A stretch of 64,000 nt of DNA. Origin: a virus. Of the stretch, positions 53,001 through 63,500 are shown one piece after another; within the stretch, counting starts at the first letter, position 1; the number at the start of each line of letters is the position of its first letter. Location of the stretch: positions 1-64,000 of the IMG/VR virus record IMGVR_UViG_3300011113_000265; one strand, given 5' to 3'. The position numbers were made by a program, and so were the translations under genes. The notes under the pieces are model-generated. The model had not been told where the DNA came from and made no database searches. It saw nothing but the letters and a program-made list of their open reading frames with translations.

Positions 53001-56000
53001 TGAATTAAGACCTTTTACTCAACAAAAGTTTCAATATTTAGGTCCTAATTATATGACTGATAGAGATTCATATATTAAAAGTGGATCTGAAGGTGAATGG
53101 AAAAATAGATTAGGTTTTGTTGCAGGTAGAAAAACATCTTATGGTTATTTAATGCCTAGTATGGTTAAAGGTACTGTATTAGAACAATTAAATAGATTTA
53201 TGTTAGAGAATGGTATAGACGTTATACATTTTAGTTCTGCTGCTAAATTTGGTGCAGGTAAAACTAGAAACTTTTATAGTACTACTACAACACCTGAAGG
53301 TATAACACACACTACTAGATTTAATAACGCACCTATTGAATATGGTGAAATAGGTTATTTAGATTTTAGATATATGGGTAAACAACAAGAAGTTTCTTAT
53401 GAATCTAAAAATGAAGCAAGTGATAGTACTCAAGGTAGAAAAACTAATTTAAGTGGTATTATTGAAAATGGTGAAGCTATTAATGAAGAATTAGAACAAT
53501 ATTTAGAAGAGTATGATAATATTTATAGAGATTTAATAAGTGAGTTAATTAAAGAATTAAGTAACTCTTATAAGTTATCTCCAGTTACTTTTAATATGAT
53601 GGACACTATGAAGTTTGTTAATCTTATTAGAAAGCAAGCTGAACAAAGAGATTCTCCTAATAATATTATTGATTCTATTGTAGATTGGGCTAATAGTGAT
53701 ACTACTCTTAAATATATTGAAAGTTTAGCTAACTATCAAAAAATACAATATGTATTAACTAGTATAGTTACTAATAAACTACTTATATTAAAAAGACCTG
53801 GTACAATGCTTCCACAATCTCCTAGTACTGGTTGGGAAAATAAAGCTAGACAAGTAATTGGTGATAAATTAGTAGCAAGTGATGAGTATAAATTTTATAC
53901 TTTTGAATATGATACTGACGGTAATATAATTAAAGTTAATCCTTGTGAATGTGCAATACCTTTACCTGTTAAATATATAGATGGTTTATTAGATTATTAT
54001 GATGGTTCACAAGTATTAGTTAATAATGAAATTATTAGAAAACCTAATGCTCAACGTAGTATATCAAAACTTATTGATATATTAAATGAGGAAATAGAAT
54101 CTGGTAATGTTCAACATCAAATTACTATTAAAGGTCTTAGAATTCCTAATCAACAAATGTCTTCTAATGATGTATTTAAAGTTAAGAAATTCTTAAATCC
54201 TATCTATAATCAAACTATTATAGTACCTAATGAAATTATTGTAAAGACTGGATCAGATTATGATATCGATAAGGAAAGTTTATACTTTCCAATATTAGAT
54301 GATAAGATGATGATTAAAGGTCCTGATGAATTAAATAATATACAAAAAGCACAACAAGATTTATTAAGTTTAGAAATTAAAATGTTGCTGCATCCTAGTA
54401 GAGTTAAAAGATTACTTACACCAGTAACAGAAGGTTCTATTAAACAAATTGCTAAAGATAAACAAAAACAAATTGCTCAACAAGAAAAAAATAGTCCTAA
54501 TAAAACTGTAAATAAACCAGCTACACATTTATTTGAAATGTCTAGTTTAATTGATGGTACATTAGAATATGTAGGTGGTAAGAAAGGTGTAGGTATTGTT
54601 GCTACTTGGATTACATTTCACAAATTAGCTGAAAGATATAAAATTACACTTAAACCTAGTTATTATGATGCTAGTAAAGAAACTTATATATCAACAGCTT
54701 TAAATAATCAATTTCTTGATGGTGTAGATAAATATGATACAGAAGGTAATATAATATTTTATAATACTTATAATGAACATAATGGTGTTATTGAACAAAT
54801 AGAAGATATTCTTAGTTCATTAATCACTAGTCAAGTAGATATTGTAAAAGATAGTTATTCATCTGTTGTTAATATTAAACTTAATACACTTAATTTAGTA
54901 TGTTATTTAGTAATGAGAGGTTGTTCTACTCAAAGTATAATTAATTTTATAGATAATCCTTATGTTAAACAATTTAATAAAATTAAAGATATAAATAAAG
55001 CACAATCTATTAATAGTGATTATGCTAGATCTAATAAAGATATTGTTGAATTTATTGCTAATAAAAATAAAAATATTGAAGCTTTATTAAATGAATATAT
55101 AAAATTAAGTGAACAATCTTTTAAAATTAAAGATGTTAAAGATTATTTATCAGCTGATACTAAGTATTTAAAAAGTCCTGAAGAAGTTTGGGAAGTAGAT
55201 AATACTTTATACAGTAAAATAATTTCTACAGAAGGACTTATTTCTGAAAATCAAATAAATAATTTAAGAGATAATAGTTTGCTTAGTGGTTTTATTACAT
55301 CAAGATCATTAATTAACACTATATTTGATCGTTTATATCTTACAAGAAATTCTAGTAATAAAGAATTAGTTAATAAACAATCTTTATTAACCAGAAATGG
55401 TTTTTCACATATCTTTAATACAGAAGCTAAAAACAAAGCTGTAAAGCGTTATAATGAACATTTTGTTACGTTCCTTATACAGAATATTATTAAACATAAT
55501 TATGATAATTTAAAGAGTGGACCTAATAGTTTAGCTAAAAGAATATTAAGAGCTAAGGATAATCCTCAATTTAAAAATAATACTTTAATAAAACAATTAG
55601 TTGCTATTATTGATAATAAATTAGGCAATAATACTAATCAACAAATAGATAATATTAAATTATATTTTAGTAAATTAACTACAGCTGAAACTAATAATCT
55701 AATTAGTAACTATGAAGATATAGAAAAAATTGATAATGATTTATATAAAGATTTAGTATATTTTAATTTATATCAAGCTGGTATATCTAATAGTCCTTAT
55801 CAATTAAATAAAATACTTTCTTATAAAGGACAAAAATTAGTATTAAATGCTATTAATAGTCCTGAGATACAAAAGTTGCTTACAGATGAAAATCTTGCTA
55901 TATTTTATGATAAGTTTTTTAAGAATAATCCTACTTTAGTTAAAAAAAATAGAAAAATTAAAGCTTCCGATTTTGTTGAAAATAATGATTTTGAAAGTTT

Positions 56001-56466
56001 TGAAAAATCAATGGATTATATTTCAAATCCTTTCTTATTATATACTAAACAATATACTAAAGAAAGTAAGATTGTTTTACAAGATGAATTTGGAAATACA
56101 ATTATACCTGAAGGTGGTGTTAATGGTATAGATTATACTATTAAACCTGGTGATAAAGCTAATGAAAAGATAGTAAACTTAATTAGTAATTATCAAATAT
56201 CTGAAATTGCTGAAGCTCCTAGTAGTGAAACTGTTGCTAAACAAGCTATTGTTGAACTTACTCAACCTACTACACCTACTCAACCACAAGCTGATACATT
56301 TTATAATCTTAAAGATTTTTCAGATGAACAGAAATTTAGTATATTAGATAATATGATATCTAAAGGTGATGCTACTACTGAAGAAGATGCTGTAGATCAA
56401 TTAAATCAAATGTTAGCAACTGATAAGCAGTTTGCTGTTGAATATATGAAATCTTGTTTAACTTAA
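50020..56466 (+). CDS. Virion RNA polymerase, crAss-like type (2148 aa)
   Basis: Residues 1411-1418 (GSDYDIDK) hold D1413, D1415 and D1417, the DxDxD set that binds catalytic magnesium in two-barrel RNA polymerases. In the crAss-like phage phi14:2 the single-chain virion polymerase gp66, of similar length (about 2180 residues), carries the same kind of DFDID motif. It is preceded by strand-rich NPIYNQTIIVPNEIIVKTG, consistent with a double-psi barrel, and another candidate barrel region with MLPQSPSTGWENKARQV lies about 150 residues upstream. The flanks are helical and rich in Asn and Lys. By analogy it is packaged, ejected and transcribes early genes. It sits among cargo genes. Confidence 0.85.
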   Translation: MIFACPIKSSQAWKDLEATYGKQMAWNLYYMNAGTIPSLTEAKLIRVNHESQLNSFMFEDIKLSSTEKDDLFKTLKYWFIRNMTGSFDTLDKLENLLEDEIDSKTLRTIYENTLTDIFNNIGPEPGSRLEQIFIAIVKDHPYDETTKSNIFLEEFGIDAGYGQGLIYNQFKKQLNNLLSFEVDDESENEKTKGNEDVKDSYGKEALKQNRKDSFSRGIKLLLSGIPKLQGTNLSDINSYVTTQTFGSAQPMDQSTVNNLLLNTFANTPANINDFFEKIYKEKDNNPTINWLYEKIFQHVKVTTNEQGIIVNSEIKADETNLARLNLINKFIQSFANYKYKLNSFVVSPSDSSAEGFNIKKQDADTNNLKNRMLKEWDANLIKNYSEGFVDSKGYKINFNSNQGFLNYILNEKTPLIDRLTALGIPNIENRMLDSEELLPIRNTKATLFDVSSQLLNSIRTNQNKILNLSNIQEIFNPKAKDEFLDMHVSVVGILEHLIPYRKDYDNQLYNIDGNLISSINLNNYQTLMLTRLQSAVSKALKIYPDDWAKNNGKNVLEYLNNEIPEALNLWSSDSIFLDRIIRGNNLSIELLDGMTSVGESGVHTSVLSETDLWSTFIDSSLDNLFPAIKHADRSMFYGYSFGYGDTDILSNSGKYVPNVEWKNVFKNYLFKYLDTEIRRIRIAQDKNSIGNQIQNYNKQSKKFILFEDILDVNNSANQNKIDDLINSYTGFDNLVNNPWVADRFENWSNQYFTKTIAAANSVGIGENIKNSGIDAKILNKLYVALDYSARSKPKNKQFLDEVISIAAAKYFIGSIEQSKLFFGDPALYNIKESDGILIYDMIKRVNMQSSTKMVGIVDDINNSFLNNLALDKKYQISFDGQNYFSYKKNFDGTITELVINDPKTITSIGTELAMIFGEDSPEYKAYTKGFEEPDGYSIGNIFFALEGIIRTEGIASGRLNVLEKELKALHSSKEEINKLYTIPKGMSAKDYMTNELRPFTQQKFQYLGPNYMTDRDSYIKSGSEGEWKNRLGFVAGRKTSYGYLMPSMVKGTVLEQLNRFMLENGIDVIHFSSAAKFGAGKTRNFYSTTTTPEGITHTTRFNNAPIEYGEIGYLDFRYMGKQQEVSYESKNEASDSTQGRKTNLSGIIENGEAINEELEQYLEEYDNIYRDLISELIKELSNSYKLSPVTFNMMDTMKFVNLIRKQAEQRDSPNNIIDSIVDWANSDTTLKYIESLANYQKIQYVLTSIVTNKLLILKRPGTMLPQSPSTGWENKARQVIGDKLVASDEYKFYTFEYDTDGNIIKVNPCECAIPLPVKYIDGLLDYYDGSQVLVNNEIIRKPNAQRSISKLIDILNEEIESGNVQHQITIKGLRIPNQQMSSNDVFKVKKFLNPIYNQTIIVPNEIIVKTGSDYDIDKESLYFPILDDKMMIKGPDELNNIQKAQQDLLSLEIKMLLHPSRVKRLLTPVTEGSIKQIAKDKQKQIAQQEKNSPNKTVNKPATHLFEMSSLIDGTLEYVGGKKGVGIVATWITFHKLAERYKITLKPSYYDASKETYISTALNNQFLDGVDKYDTEGNIIFYNTYNEHNGVIEQIEDILSSLITSQVDIVKDSYSSVVNIKLNTLNLVCYLVMRGCSTQSIINFIDNPYVKQFNKIKDINKAQSINSDYARSNKDIVEFIANKNKNIEALLNEYIKLSEQSFKIKDVKDYLSADTKYLKSPEEVWEVDNTLYSKIISTEGLISENQINNLRDNSLLSGFITSRSLINTIFDRLYLTRNSSNKELVNKQSLLTRNGFSHIFNTEAKNKAVKRYNEHFVTFLIQNIIKHNYDNLKSGPNSLAKRILRAKDNPQFKNNTLIKQLVAIIDNKLGNNTNQQIDNIKLYFSKLTTAETNNLISNYEDIEKIDNDLYKDLVYFNLYQAGISNSPYQLNKILSYKGQKLVLNAINSPEIQKLLTDENLAIFYDKFFKNNPTLVKKNRKIKASDFVENNDFESFEKSMDYISNPFLLYTKQYTKESKIVLQDEFGNTIIPEGGVNGIDYTIKPGDKANEKIVNLISNYQISEIAEAPSSETVAKQAIVELTQPTTPTQPQADTFYNLKDFSDEQKFSILDNMISKGDATTEEDAVDQLNQMLATDKQFAVEYMKSCLT

Positions 56467-56480
56467 AAATATAAAATATA

Positions 56481-56891
56481 ATGTTACCTAAATTAAAAGG
56501 AAGTCAAATGGAACCTGCTGGTTCAACTAAAGCTGCTGTGCAAGCTATATCACAATGCTTATTTGAAGTTGAAATTCAAATGCATATAGTACATTTACAA
56601 GCAAGAGATAAATCATTTGCAATGCATGAAGCTCTTGGTGCATTCTACTCATCACTAGCTGATCTTAATGATGATTTAGTAGAAAAGAGTTTTGTTAAGA
56701 CTGGTCTTATGATGAATTACACTAGTATGAATATTACTAATAATGTAGAACCTATTTCTTATATTAAAAAAGAAATGGCTAAGATTGAGTCTATGAGAAC
56801 TAAAGTTACTGAAGGTTATATACAACAAATAGTTGATAATATACTTGAGCAATTTGCTCATGCAATTTACAAACTTGAAAATCTACACTAA
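56481..56891 (+). CDS. Dps/ferritin-like phage protein, DUF5856-like (136 aa)
   Basis: All-helical four-helix-bundle pattern: IVHLQARDKSFAMHEALGAF then YSSLADLNDDLVEKSF. H35, H48, D64 and E68 fall close to the ferroxidase ligand spacing of Dps proteins (His about 12, Asp 15 and Glu 4 further), each slightly longer, so iron binding is uncertain. Similar short Dps-like proteins occur in T4-like phages as DUF5856. It lies between the polymerase and a zincin-like giant gene and overlaps the next start by one base. It could be virion cargo, a stress protector, or a purely structural helical protein. Confidence 0.55.
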   Translation: MLPKLKGSQMEPAGSTKAAVQAISQCLFEVEIQMHIVHLQARDKSFAMHEALGAFYSSLADLNDDLVEKSFVKTGLMMNYTSMNITNNVEPISYIKKEMAKIESMRTKVTEGYIQQIVDNILEQFAHAIYKLENLH

Positions 56892-59800
56892 TGGCTGTAT
56901 TTTGTATAACAACTAGTAATCCTGAATTCCAAAAGCTACTAGCTGAAAGTGGAAAGAAACAAGGCGTGTTTGCTATGATGGTTTCTAAATGGATGACTGA
57001 AAATGAAGTATATGATAGGTACCCAACTTTACAAGAGTTGGGTATTTCTCCTATAACTAGTGTTAAACCAAATAAATTATTTGGATTATCTGAATCAGAA
57101 AATTTACAATTTAGTATAAATACACTAAATGCTATAAATGAATTTTTACAAGAAATTGGAGTAGAACAAAGATTTATTTCACAATTTATGAATGAGCAAG
57201 GTATTGCTCAAGATAATGTTCTTGCTGCTGCTAATTTTATTCAAGGTACTGTTGATATAATTGATGATGTAGAAAAAAGACCTTTAGCATGGGATAAACT
57301 TCCTGAAGAAGCTGCTCACTGGTGGTATAGATTATTAAAACATTCATCACCTTTAAAAAAATCATTATGGGAAGCTGCTAAAAATTCTGATAAATTAAAA
57401 GAACTAGCAGGTTCTAATTATGGTGATTATAATTCATTAGATGCTTTTACAGAAGAAGCTATTGGACAATTAATTGCTGAATCTATATATAGAATTCAAA
57501 ATAATAAAGCAACTGAAGCAGATAAAAATTTTTGGGATAAATTTATTGATTGGATTAAAAAATTACTTAATAAAGTAGAACAACATATAAATACTCCTTT
57601 TGATGAAGCTGCTGAAAAAATATTAAATAAAGATATAAAAGATTTATATGATTTAGAATATTATTCTAATATTGTTAATAGGTTAACTGATAATGAATTA
57701 GATAAAATTGTAAATGATATTCATAATAATGATATTATATATGATTCTAAAAATAAAAATATTATATATCAATATAATAATTTAGCGTATAATATTAATT
57801 TTTATCTTGATGAGTCAAATAAACAACTTAATTTAAATTTTAGTTCTCAATTTGATACTCAAAATCCTTATACAAATTTTATACAAACAATTATTCCTGA
57901 TATATGGCAATATCAAAGTTCAGGTTTTTCAAAAACAGATATTAATAGTATTTCTAGTGATGAAGAATTAACCGAATATTTAATGGATGCTCTTCAATAT
58001 TTCAATTTAAGTAAATATGAAGAAGTTAAACAAAATATTCAAAAGTCAATTTCTAAATCATATTCAGATATTACAGATATTAATATTTTAAAACAAATAT
58101 TTAATAGATTATTTAGTGATGGAGCTTTTGATGAATTATTTCAAGAATATAAAAATAAATCTATAAATAAAGGAAAGTTTATTGTTGAATTAAAAAAAAT
58201 AACTAATAACTATATTAATATAAATAATTCTCAAATAGATATTAATTTATTAGATAAAGAATTAAATTTAAAATCAACAAGAGTATTTAATAAAGGACAT
58301 TTTCAAAAAATAGAATTACCTAGAATTTTAAATGCTTTAGTTTATAATAAATTAAATGATATTAAAGCTAATAAATATTTACTAGTTAAAAATTTTAGAG
58401 AAAATTCTAAAGATTTATCTACAGATACAATTAAAACAATTTTTAAATTAAATGAATTAATAGATCGCAAACTTAAAAATAAACCTATAGATAGTAGTAA
58501 ATTTAAAGAAGAAGCTTTAAAAAAGATATATGATATTATAATTAATGATTTTAATGATTTAGGATATTCAGATTATATTATTAATTCTAATCAAAATAAT
58601 TCAGTTGGATTTAAAATAAATGATTTATTATTTGATGATTTTAAATTATTAGAAAATATAAAATATGATTCTAAAAATAAAGGTATAAGATTTTGGGCAG
58701 AAATACCTGAAACATTTTCTCAAGTTTATGGAAATAGTTTTTTTGTTAAATTATTAATAGATAATTTAAAGAAAGATAATATTTATAATGATATTATGAA
58801 TCCTATAAAAGGATATTATGATAAAATTAAATTTTCAAAATATTCTTTTAGTAATTTAAATATAAAAAATATTAATTCTGATGAATTTAAAGAAATTTTA
58901 TTTTTTGATAGTATATTATTATCATCTGATTTAAAACAAAATTTAAGTAATATTGTTAAAGAAAAAACTGGTAAATCTTTAAGTGTTTATTTTTCTAATA
59001 TATTAAATAATACATTAAATACTGAATATTTAAATAGTGAGAAAAAAATAATTAATAGAAAATTAGGAGTTAATAAATTATATTCTGAAGAATATTTTAA
59101 ATCTTTTGATAAAATAGATAGATTTTTTATTGCTGCTAAAATTTCTGAAATTTTAGAAACAAGTAATAAAAAAGTAATTACTGAACTTGCTGTTCTAAAT
59201 GTAATGAATCAAATTAATTATGATCCAAATGAAGCTTATGAAAGAGGTTTTGGATTTTATCATGGTTTTCCAGGATATTCAGATCAAACTGAAACAAATG
59301 AAATAACTTTTAGTGATGTTAAAAATTTTGTAGATGGTGTATTATGGAGTACTGATAGAGAATTACATTTTCCATTATCAACTTATACTGCTCAATCTAA
59401 ATTTAAAAATGAAAAATGGAATCATAAATTAGGATCACGTAGACAACAAGTTAGAATTGTTTTATTTCCTGAATCTTCTGATATTAAATTAGCAGGTAAA
59501 GATGATATTTATTCAGGTCAAAGAGATAGTGTAAGATTAGAAGAATTAAATTTAAAGTTACCTGTTACTAAATATTATTTTAGAGATGTTGATAGTATTA
59601 CATCAACTATTGCAGATTCAATAGAACTTAGAGATCATAATCATAATGAACAAGTTATTGATTTAAAAAAAGGTAGATTTTATTTTGAATATGATGATGA
59701 TATTTCAGATGAAATTAAAAATTATTTAAATACAGTAAATCAAAAATTATTAAATAATTTAAAAGTAAATCCAAATATTATTAATGAAAACTCTGATTAT

Positions 59801-60325
59801 ATTGATAATTCACCTTATGTTGTTAAAAGAACTAATAAATCTTTAATTGATATTAAAAAATCTAATGAAGTAAATAAAAAATTTACTAAAGGTCCTTTAA
59901 TTAATATATCTAAATTATATAAAGATATTAAAAAAGAATTAACAGAAGATAAAATTATAAAATATAAATTAGAAAAAAGAGAAAATTTAACTAATTATTT
60001 AGAAGCTTATATAAAAGATTTTAAAGAATTTAATCAAGTATTAAATCAATATACTGATTATCGACAAGATAAAGAAAATCTTTTATATAATAATGATATA
60101 ATTGAAGTAATTGATTTTTATTTAAATAGTGGTGAAGCTCCAACTTTTACTAATTTTCAATCTCATGTTAATACTAATAGAATAAATTATTTATTTGCTA
60201 TAGATCAAGCTAATAAACAAACTTATTCTTATAGTAGTCAAACTGGATTAGCTATGTCTAATGCTGAAGCTAAAGCTTTTAATAGTTTAGTAAATGATGG
60301 TACAATATCAATTAAATGTGAATAA
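56891..60325 (+). CDS. Virion cargo protein with zincin-like N-terminal domain (1144 aa)
   Basis: Residues 136-147 (KLPEEAAHWWYR) are an HExxH-like site in which Glu139 replaces the first His, followed at about 185 by FTEEAIGQLIAESI, a suitable third-ligand helix. Zincin-like domains next to the polymerase are a known feature of crAss-like virion proteins. The rest (residues about 260-1144) is extremely Asn-, Lys- and Ile-rich and AT-rich at the DNA level, with few recognisable features and one better-patterned block at about 790-860 (ERGFGFYHGFPGYSDQTE). It may be an ejected peptidase or an inactive relative. Confidence 0.65.
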   Translation: MAVFCITTSNPEFQKLLAESGKKQGVFAMMVSKWMTENEVYDRYPTLQELGISPITSVKPNKLFGLSESENLQFSINTLNAINEFLQEIGVEQRFISQFMNEQGIAQDNVLAAANFIQGTVDIIDDVEKRPLAWDKLPEEAAHWWYRLLKHSSPLKKSLWEAAKNSDKLKELAGSNYGDYNSLDAFTEEAIGQLIAESIYRIQNNKATEADKNFWDKFIDWIKKLLNKVEQHINTPFDEAAEKILNKDIKDLYDLEYYSNIVNRLTDNELDKIVNDIHNNDIIYDSKNKNIIYQYNNLAYNINFYLDESNKQLNLNFSSQFDTQNPYTNFIQTIIPDIWQYQSSGFSKTDINSISSDEELTEYLMDALQYFNLSKYEEVKQNIQKSISKSYSDITDINILKQIFNRLFSDGAFDELFQEYKNKSINKGKFIVELKKITNNYININNSQIDINLLDKELNLKSTRVFNKGHFQKIELPRILNALVYNKLNDIKANKYLLVKNFRENSKDLSTDTIKTIFKLNELIDRKLKNKPIDSSKFKEEALKKIYDIIINDFNDLGYSDYIINSNQNNSVGFKINDLLFDDFKLLENIKYDSKNKGIRFWAEIPETFSQVYGNSFFVKLLIDNLKKDNIYNDIMNPIKGYYDKIKFSKYSFSNLNIKNINSDEFKEILFFDSILLSSDLKQNLSNIVKEKTGKSLSVYFSNILNNTLNTEYLNSEKKIINRKLGVNKLYSEEYFKSFDKIDRFFIAAKISEILETSNKKVITELAVLNVMNQINYDPNEAYERGFGFYHGFPGYSDQTETNEITFSDVKNFVDGVLWSTDRELHFPLSTYTAQSKFKNEKWNHKLGSRRQQVRIVLFPESSDIKLAGKDDIYSGQRDSVRLEELNLKLPVTKYYFRDVDSITSTIADSIELRDHNHNEQVIDLKKGRFYFEYDDDISDEIKNYLNTVNQKLLNNLKVNPNIINENSDYIDNSPYVVKRTNKSLIDIKKSNEVNKKFTKGPLINISKLYKDIKKELTEDKIIKYKLEKRENLTNYLEAYIKDFKEFNQVLNQYTDYRQDKENLLYNNDIIEVIDFYLNSGEAPTFTNFQSHVNTNRINYLFAIDQANKQTYSYSSQTGLAMSNAEAKAFNSLVNDGTISIKCE

Positions 60326-60555
60326 TGTTATTACAATTAAACCCAACAATACCTGTGTATATCCCTGAGTTTGATGCTGAAGGATATGCATTTTTAGTTA
60401 ATGAAACACATGAAGAAGATTATCTTTATTTTACTGTTGCTTTAGATAATGGTGAGATATGGATACTTGATAATAGAAGAGTTAGATTTTGTGTTAATAG
60501 AACTAAATCTAGAAATAAAATAAATAAATTAAATAAATCAGAATACATAAAATGA
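60325..60555 (+). CDS. Small beta-barrel-like protein (76 aa)
   Basis: Starts at the last base of the preceding stop and ends in an ATGA overlap with the giant gene that follows. The pattern TIPVYIPEFDAEGYAFLVNE, YLYFTVALDNGEIWILDN and RRVRFCVNRTKSRNK suggests a small SH3-like barrel with a basic tail, similar to short phage proteins that follow cargo genes. Function unknown. Confidence 0.65.
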   Translation: MLLQLNPTIPVYIPEFDAEGYAFLVNETHEEDYLYFTVALDNGEIWILDNRRVRFCVNRTKSRNKINKLNKSEYIK

Positions 60556-63500
60556 GTTGTTCAATAGATCCAGATAAAATAACAGTTGGTGAAGTTAGAG
60601 ATCTTGTTAGGCGTAAAGAATTTAGTGAATTTAAACCTAATAAAGATGATGCTGCTTCTGATGTTATTAAAAAAATACAAGCTTTACAAAATAAAGTAAC
60701 TACTGAATTAGTAGATAATACACAGCTAGTTAAAGGATATCATTTAGATCCTAGTGGTAAGACTATGCGTTATGTATGGTTAGATACTAAAGAACTAGCT
60801 TTTAGTGGTAGGGTAACTGATATTAATAAAGCTAAATTTGTTAAAAGAAAAGGTGTTAAAGCTGCTGAAGAATTATCTAGTTTACCTGATAATATTATAA
60901 AACGTGATGCTGGTACTAAAGTACATAAAGCATTAGAAAAACTTGCTTTTTGGTTTATTAAAAATGATAAGTCTGGTTTAGTTGCTAATGATTTATCTAA
61001 AATACCTGATGTTGATGAAGATCAAATAAAAAATGAATTAGGTGTTTCAGATGGAGTTTTTTTAAATTTAAAAGAAGCATTTTCTGAAATATGGAGTACT
61101 GTTAAAAGTACACAAAAACAAATTGACCCTAATGGAAAGTTTTGGATAAATCCTGAAACTTTTATGTTAGATTTTACAACATTTGATAAAGGTGGTACTG
61201 CAGATTTACTTATAGTTTACTCAGATAAAAGTGGTGGTTTATTTGATTATAAAACCATGAGTCCTTTAACAGATGAGAATTATAAAATTAAAGATCCTAA
61301 TTGGATTGCTGATTATAAAATAGATGAGTTTAATACTCAAATATCTACTTTAATAGATATGTATAAAAAAATAGGTATTACTAAATTTAGACATGCTAGA
61401 ATTGTACCTATTCAAATTAGTTTAGCTCCTAAAGCTAAAACTGATACTACTAAAGCAGAAGGTGCTAAATTAACTGATAAATTTGTTACTGTTAAAATGG
61501 GTGAAAAGTTTGATGAATATCTAACTCAAATACCTATTATAGTAGAAGAAACTGGTAATGAATCTTTAGATAGAGCTATTAAAGAAGCAATTACTCTTAA
61601 AAATAATCTTAATAAAAGATTAAAAAAATATAAAGAGGATAGTGCTGAGTATAATAAATTAGTATTTAGAATTAAAAAACTAAATAAAAGTATTAATGAA
61701 ATTATGCTTAATAAAGATATTAACTTTATGTTTAAACAATATAGAGAACTTGTTAATAGATATATGAAGGGTAATTCTTTAATGGTAGAAACAAGAGATC
61801 CTAATAATTCTTTATTTTTAAATAATCAAAAGATTAAAGATTTACTTGATGATTTAAGTATATTTGAAGCTATTGCTAGTTCTACTCCTGACTTTATTGA
61901 TTCACTTGAATTAGGTGATTTTACTCCTGAATCATATTTAAATGCTTTAAATGAAATACTAGGTAAAACAACTTTTTTAAAAAATAGTTTAGAGCAAAGA
62001 CTTATTGATTTAAACTTAACTACTGATGAATATCAAGCTGCTAAGAATGATAAAAGCTTAAGTTGGTTTGATAAGTTATTTAGAAGATTTAGTAATATTA
62101 ATAATACTATTTTTCAAAAAGTTAAACAACTATTAGACTTAGCTAATACAAGAACTAGATTAGATATTAGAAACTTTGAGAGCCAGCTAAAAAAAATAGA
62201 TCAGGCCGTACAAGCTTACGGTAACTCTGTAGGACTTTCAGGTATGAAAGTGTATGAACTATTTGTAAATAAAAAAACAGGTAATTTACATACTAAATAC
62301 CTTAGTAAATTTTATGATGAGTTATCTGAAGCTAGAAAAGATAAAGATGATGCTTTTTTAAATAAATATCTTAAACTTCGTGAAGATGCTCAAGAAATAT
62401 TTGAAAAACGCAAACTTGATTATATGTTTAAAAACTCTTTAGTAGAAAGTGATTTAGAAAAAAATGATGCTTATATTAAATGGGAATCTGAAAATAATCC
62501 ATCTAAACCTAGTTCTAACACTAAATATTCTAACTATTGGTTTACTTATTATGAAATAAATGAAGATGCTATTCCTAATGAATATTTTAATCCTGATTTC
62601 ATAAAGATTAAAAGCAATCAAGCTTTATTAGATTATTATAATTTTTGGACAGATAGTATGGAAACCTTTAGAGAGTATCTTGATCTTAGTGGTGATAAAA
62701 TACCTAGAAATTTTATACCTTGGATTAAAGCTAATACTGTAGAACAGTTTATGAATAATGGGATTAATATATCTTTAGATAGTTTTAAAAACATTATGAG
62801 TATTCAAGAAAATAATGAACTTGTGTTTAGAGAAGGTTATATTGAATTAAAAAGTGAAATAGATCCTGACACTGGTTTACCTAAAAGAGAAATACCTAGA
62901 TACTTTATTAATCCTTTAATTAATCAACAAGGAGAAATAGATAGTAGTTTAAAATCTTTTGATTTATCTTCAAGTTTAATGATATTTGCTGGTATGGCTT
63001 ATAATTATAACAATCTTAAAGAACATGAAAATACTATTGAAGCTCTTAAAGAAGTTCTTGCTAAATTAGGTGTAGTACAAACTACTGCTGAAGGTAAAAC
63101 ATTACCTAATTCTGAAATTGGTAAAAGATCTGCTGAATTTAAATTATTAGAAGATCTTATTAATTCTCAATTATATGGAGCTTATTATAAAGAAAAACCT
63201 AGTAAAGCAACACAAGGTCTTCAAAAATTAAGATCTTATCAACAACTTACTACATTAGCTTTAGATCCTATATCATCAACAGTTAACTTAATGGGTGCTA
63301 GAACTAATGCTTTGTTTCAAGGTGTTAAAGGTTATTTTTATACTAGAGCAATGTATAATAAAGCATTAGATAATAGATTTAGAGATACTGAAAGATATAA
63401 AGCTTTAGCACATTTTTTTCAACCATATGCTAATAAACGTGTAGATGAAATAGCAAAAGAATTTAAAGGTAATAAGATTGCTAAAAAATTTAGTTATGAT

